From Gari tellinella (taxonomy: Eukaryota; Mollusca; Bivalvia; Cardiida; Psammobiidae): a stretch of DNA of 64,000 nt. The stretch is from contig OV277856.1 of assembly GCA_922989275.2 (NCBI GenBank), positions 52,957,358 through 53,021,357 of the forward strand, written 5' to 3'. Numbering within the stretch: position 1 is the first letter of the stretch; each line of letters begins with the position of its first letter. A program made the translations under genes and the position numbers. This document shows positions 54,501 to 60,500 of this stretch, in pieces. The notes under the pieces are model-generated. The model was not told the origin of the DNA and searched no databases. It saw nothing but the letters and a program-made list of their open reading frames with translations.

Positions 54501-57500
54501 CTTAATTTGTTTCCAAAACAAGGTTAGAGTGTCAAACAGTTTGCAAAGGTGGCTATGGTTTCATTGGTAGCAAGCTAAGAGTTAATGCAGAACAAAAAAG
54601 CTCCTACTAAGGAGCTTTCTGCTTTACCCAGTCACCTGTTGCTAAGACTGACATGCTAATACAAAGAGTGGACTCTTAACTCTTTCCTCCCTAAAACTTT
54701 AAATGGACAATTCAAGTTTCCATTTTAGTCTAGTCTATTTCTGACTTTTAAGGGTTGTTTTTGTTAATGTTTGGCTTTATGACAAACAGTGAAGACCCTG
54801 ATCAGAGGGCTCCTTTCGGAGCCCTCTGATCTGGGTCTTCACTGTTTGCATTGGACATGTGTACTATTCACATGTACACTGTTTGAAAAGGACGCCTATA
54901 TGCGGGACTAGGGTTCAAAGGGTTAACACAAGTTGATTGTGAATATTTTCCTTAATGTAAAGATAACGTAAGATGTAAAAGGTATTCTATGGAGTAATGG
55001 GTCAAGGCAGATGGCAGCCTAAATAAGAAATAGTACAGCCCGCTAAGGGCCGTCTTGCCCAGTCAGCCCCAAAATAGTTTTCGGCCCGAAGCCTTCGGCC
55101 GTAAACTATTTTGGGGCTGACTGGTCGGTCACTATAATGCAAGGAGGCCCGAAGTGGGCTGTACTATTTCTTATAGTATACCGCACTTCTAATTAGGATC
55201 AAAACAGTTCTGTGTATTGTCAAGTAATGTGAATATATGTGCATTGATTACCTCCCTTTACTAAAATTTTGCATCGGTAGTAACTAGTAAGCTTCCTTAT
55301 GTATACTTGAATCTACACTTTCCATCTTTCCATATTATGAAACTTATAATGTAAAATTGTTTTTTAAAATTTATTGTATGATCTTTGATTAAATTGCAAA
55401 CAATCAAAGTTAATGTTTTGTTTAAAAACAATTATTTAAATGTTTTTTATAAGACTAAAACAGAACAACTCTTTAAGTCACAACTAATCTCTATGAGTCT
55501 TATATTTATCATAGATACATTTCAATTCAAAATGCATTTCACATTTTATTTACAAGTAGAAATCTAGATCTACTCGGACATGGATAATATTTGCTTAAAG
55601 TGACGGTAACACTTTCTTAAGCACTTATTTCAAATTTCATTACGCAATCATCACGACGTCATCATATGACGTCAACCGTGCTCAGCGGGCACTATTGTAA
55701 AATAGTGACCGCTAGCTCGTACAAAGATAAAGAAGGGGCGTACGTAGGTAAGGTATACTATAACAAGATAGAAGAATACCAGAAAGCTCCTAACACCAGA
55801 GCTAAAGATAGGGGGGGGGGGGGGGGGGGGGGGGGTTATTTCAAAAAATAAAATCTTTATTTCTGTTTTGAATCCTATGGTGTCACTACTCATTAGAATC
55901 GTCTCTAAGAGACAATTCTAATGAGTAGCAACACCATAGGACTTGCTGCTGAAATTAGTGAGAAAATATTGGATTTGTGCAGTTTATTCCCTCTTATCTA
56001 GAGCCCTGCCTAACACTCATCTTGCTTTAAACTGCCACATATCTTCAACAAAATCAGGAAATATTCATTTTTTGCATTTGTGCAGAGTAGGTAGAGGTGT
56101 ATTAACCCTTAGCCCGCCAAATAAATTGTCGTCTGCTATATTTCTCGTCTGCTTCAAGTTTCAAAGTGCTTCAAAGTTGCTCAAAATTGCTGAAAATGTT
56201 GTCCGAGTGTCAAACAGCTTGGATCCGGATGAGACGCCGAGTTACTCGGCGTCTCATCCGGATCCAAACTGTTTACATATGGAGCTATAGTCGTGAGTGG
56301 CAGGCTAAGGGTTAACTCATTTGCAGAGGAAGTGTATAACTTACTTTACACACATATTTTTCAAACTGTGTACCTTTAAAGAATTCTTTTGTCTTATGCT
56401 AACAGTGTAGACCAAGATCAGATGGCTTCTATAGGAGCCCTCTGACCAGGGTCTGCACTTGACCTAGATTTTGTCAAGATGGTCATTTTGACAAAGTTTG
56501 ACAAAGATTGGGCTTACATTGTGGCTACTAGACTGTTCATAAGCTTTTCCTAAACTTTGACCTAGTGACCTACTATTTAAACCTGTATAACTGATATTCA
56601 TAGTAGTCCTTGATTTTTTCAAAATGAGCATTCTGACCATGTTTGATAAAGATTGTAGTAAAATCGTAGCTACTTGAATGTTCACAAGCTTTTTCTAAGA
56701 TTTGACCTAGTGACCTAGTTTAAAACCCACATGAGCCATATTTAAACTTGATCTAGATATTGTCAATATGGTCATTCTGAATAAGTTTGACAATGAGTGG
56801 AGTAAAATTGTGGTTACTAGAGTGTTCACAAGCTTTTACTAAGATTTGAACTAGTGACCTACTTTTAAAACCCACATGAGCCATATTCAAACTTGATCTA
56901 GATTTTGACAAAATGGTCATTCTGACCAAGTTTAATAAAAAACTGTTCAAAATTGTTGCTACTAGAGTGTTCACAAGGCTTTTTGTTTTTTAGATTTGAC
57001 CTAGTGACCTTAATTTTAAACCTACATAAACAATATGACCTTGACTTTGTAAAGATTATCACTCTGTTTGATAAAGATAGGGCTCAAATTGTGGCTATCA
57101 GAGAATTCAGAAACTTTTCCTAAGATTTAACCTAGTGACCTACTTTTTGATCCGATATGACCAATATTCACCCTAGCTTAGATTTTGTCAAGATGGCCAT
57201 TCTGACCAAGTTTAATAATGATTGATTGAGTCAAAATTGTGGTTACTAGAGTGTTCACAAGTTTTTTCTTTTGTGTCTTATAGAGTGTTTGCAAGCTTTT
57301 TCAATGATCTGACCTAGTGACCTACTTTTTTACCCAACATGACCCTTATTGGAACTTGACCTAGAGTTTGTCATGATATTAGACCAAAAGTGTGGCCTCT
57401 AGAGTGTTCACAAGACGTTAGCGGACACATGTTGCACACCGACACTGGACACAGCACGATCACAATAGCTCACCGTGCACTACATGATCAGGTGAGCTAA

Positions 57501-60500
57501 AAGTAGATTAGACTAAATTGGAAACTGGATGTTTCAGGGGTCAATGAGTTACTACTGGTTTGACCATATCAAGAAATAACTCTTACCAATACTGAATAGC
57601 TGAGAGTTCATAAGATGGAATGAAGCACCAAATGTGAAGGCAAACAGTCTGGTCCGGTCAAAGAACAGCAAAAATCCAATGGTCAGGTCTAAGGAGAGGC
57701 CACAGAGGTGGACAATGTACAGACTCACTTGTTCCTCTGTGAGTAACAACCTGAGGTCAGAGAGCACCAAATAAGGAACAAGTACAGTAAAACCTCTCTA
57801 TCACGACCACTAAAAATAATGTTAATTTATTGTATAAAAGACAGGTGACAGCTTAAAACAAGGTGACAGTAAAACAGAAGCTCCTACAGGAGCTTTCTGT
57901 TTTACTGTCACCTTGCTTTAAGCAGTCACCTGTTGTAAACGCCTAATAATTAACACAATTAAGTGGTCGTAATAGAGAAGTTTTACTGTAGTTTATACCT
58001 TTACAGTATAGTCATCAATGCAACATGTTGTGGTCAGAGTACACTAAGTACTGTACATCTTCATTTGTAGTCTTTAACAAACTGAACCCTAGCAACCAGT
58101 TTATATGTCCTTGACAAACAGTGTACCGGTGAAAAGTACATTTGTCCCCTGCAAATAGTGAATACCTTAATATTAAGAGGCTTGCTGATGGAGCCCACTG
58201 ATCTGGATCCGCACTGTTTGTCATTTTGCAATAAATGGTAAACAAACCCAGCCCTAAATAAACACCAACAAGATTTTATTGGGAACTGGAATTGTCCATT
58301 TGAAGTTTCAGGGGTGAATGAGTTATTAAACCGTCTGTGCTCACAAACACCAAAAGTTAGAACATATCATTGTCTGCTTTAATATGTTGTAGTTTTCATT
58401 TTTAACCCATTACTTTTAATATACAGTGGAGAATCTGTTATTCTTTCCCGTTTAAACGCAAACGTACGCAAACGCAAAGCACTAAAACGTAGAAAAGAAC
58501 AACTTTTGGATAATTCTGATAATTCTTGTTTATCTTGGTGGCAAACAGTTTGGAGCCTGATCAGACGCCGGGTTACCCGGCGTCTGATCTGGCTCCAAAC
58601 TGTTTGCACTGCAAATAATAGTTTTAGCCTAAACGCGTTTATTGGGAAAGAATAACGTTTTCTCCACTGTATGCCTTTTTATGCATTTATTTATTCCTCC
58701 GTTAAAAAATAGTTCTTCTTTATACAGTCATTGCTATCCTCCATAAATAAATATTTCATTTAAATAATCCTAGCAAATGGTACAGTCATGCACTCATGGG
58801 ACATAATTATTAGTCACTCTACAAAATTTTGGCATTTTTTCCACACATATTCTACATTATTTGTGCTGCAACAAAACTGTGAAACACAAAATTACACCAC
58901 GATGTATGCCAGTTTAAAAGTTAGGGTGTTAACTTTTCAGGTATAGATTGTTTTCTCTGATGTTCGGAATAGAATTTTATTGCTAGGCGACTTTAGAATA
59001 TAAGTGAAAAAAGTTGACTCGTTCTACTAAACAGGTTGCCATGGTAACAAATGGGACCATAATTAGAAATTAAGAATGATTTTATTTGAAAACATAATCT
59101 CCCACACAATAGTGCACTTTCAAAAGGAAACTGAAGAAAACTAATGAAATTATTAATGTTAAAGTTTACTGACATGCGATAAATGATAGAATTAACATGG
59201 GAGTCTATGGGAAATCAAGTTAACCAATTGAATTTTAGAACTGTGTGACTTAACATGAAGTAAAAGAGCTTTAGAATGACATTTTCTTATATTACTTTTC
59301 GTCACATATGTAAGGTGGTCGTTAAATTGGTGTAGTTTTACATAATTTTCATCTAACTTTACCATGGCAACCTTATAATGTGAACATGGCTCACATTTTG
59401 CCTGTACATTCAAAAATTACCTAGAAACAACAAACAAAAAATCACATGCTCAGAGTGAGACCAATTTGAGACTAGAAAACATTTAACAGATTCTTGCTCA
59501 AACTCTTCTAACCAAACAGAAGTACACTTAATATTGTTCAGGGTTTTAATTCTAATAAACAGTTGAGAAAACTGAGAAAAATAAGCAACTTTTTGGCAGA
59601 GTGACAAATTAGTATGTCCTATGACTGTAGCTTAAAGCAGGTTGAAAGTATAGCAGAATGGTCTTTAACCCTTTCCCCAATAGAAGCGCCTTTTAGCGTG
59701 TTGAATTTATTACTCCGCTGAAAAAATAGTTCCAATTTGTACACTCATAGATATGTATCATAAGAACTATTTTCTATCAGATGGTAACTTAAAGCAGGCT
59801 GAAAGTAAAGCAGAATGCGCCTTAAGGCGCATTCTGCTTTACTTTCAACCTGCTTTAAGTGCTCACCTGTCATCAAAACTAAAAACATTCTATGAGGTAA
59901 AGGGTTAAAGAGCTTTCTGCTATACTTCTAGCCTGCTATTAGCAACCATCTGTGTTCAATACTGAGCTATCAGTTTATCTTATTTTGTAAATAAATTATG
60001 GCTACATAAATATTTACATGTACATGTAATTACCTAAAGGGAGCAAACACAAAATGGCTGGCGATTTTATTCATGGAATATCCACTGACCCAGTCTAAAT
60101 CTAGCTTCTTCAGCCCAGCTATAAAATACACAATAAATATCTGAAAAGGAGAATAAATGTCTGAAAAAAACATAAAAAATAAAATAAACCAGAATCTGTT
60201 TGTAAAACACAGAGGCTCTGCCATATGCTTAACCATAAATGAATTCATAACTAATCTAAAGACAATAACTAAACCAGATTTCAAGGTCAAAGTTGTCAAA
60301 CTGCAATGCAAAAGGTTATACTTATGAATTGCAATCCAAAATAACATGAAGATTTTCTTAAATTCTAGATATTGGTTTACTATTGTTGACGGACAGACAG
60401 ACAACCAACAGAGGGGTATCACAAAAGTTGACTTTGAGCACTTTGTGCTCTGGTGAGCTAAACACCACAACATTTCTATCAAATAAACTGTATACTCAAG

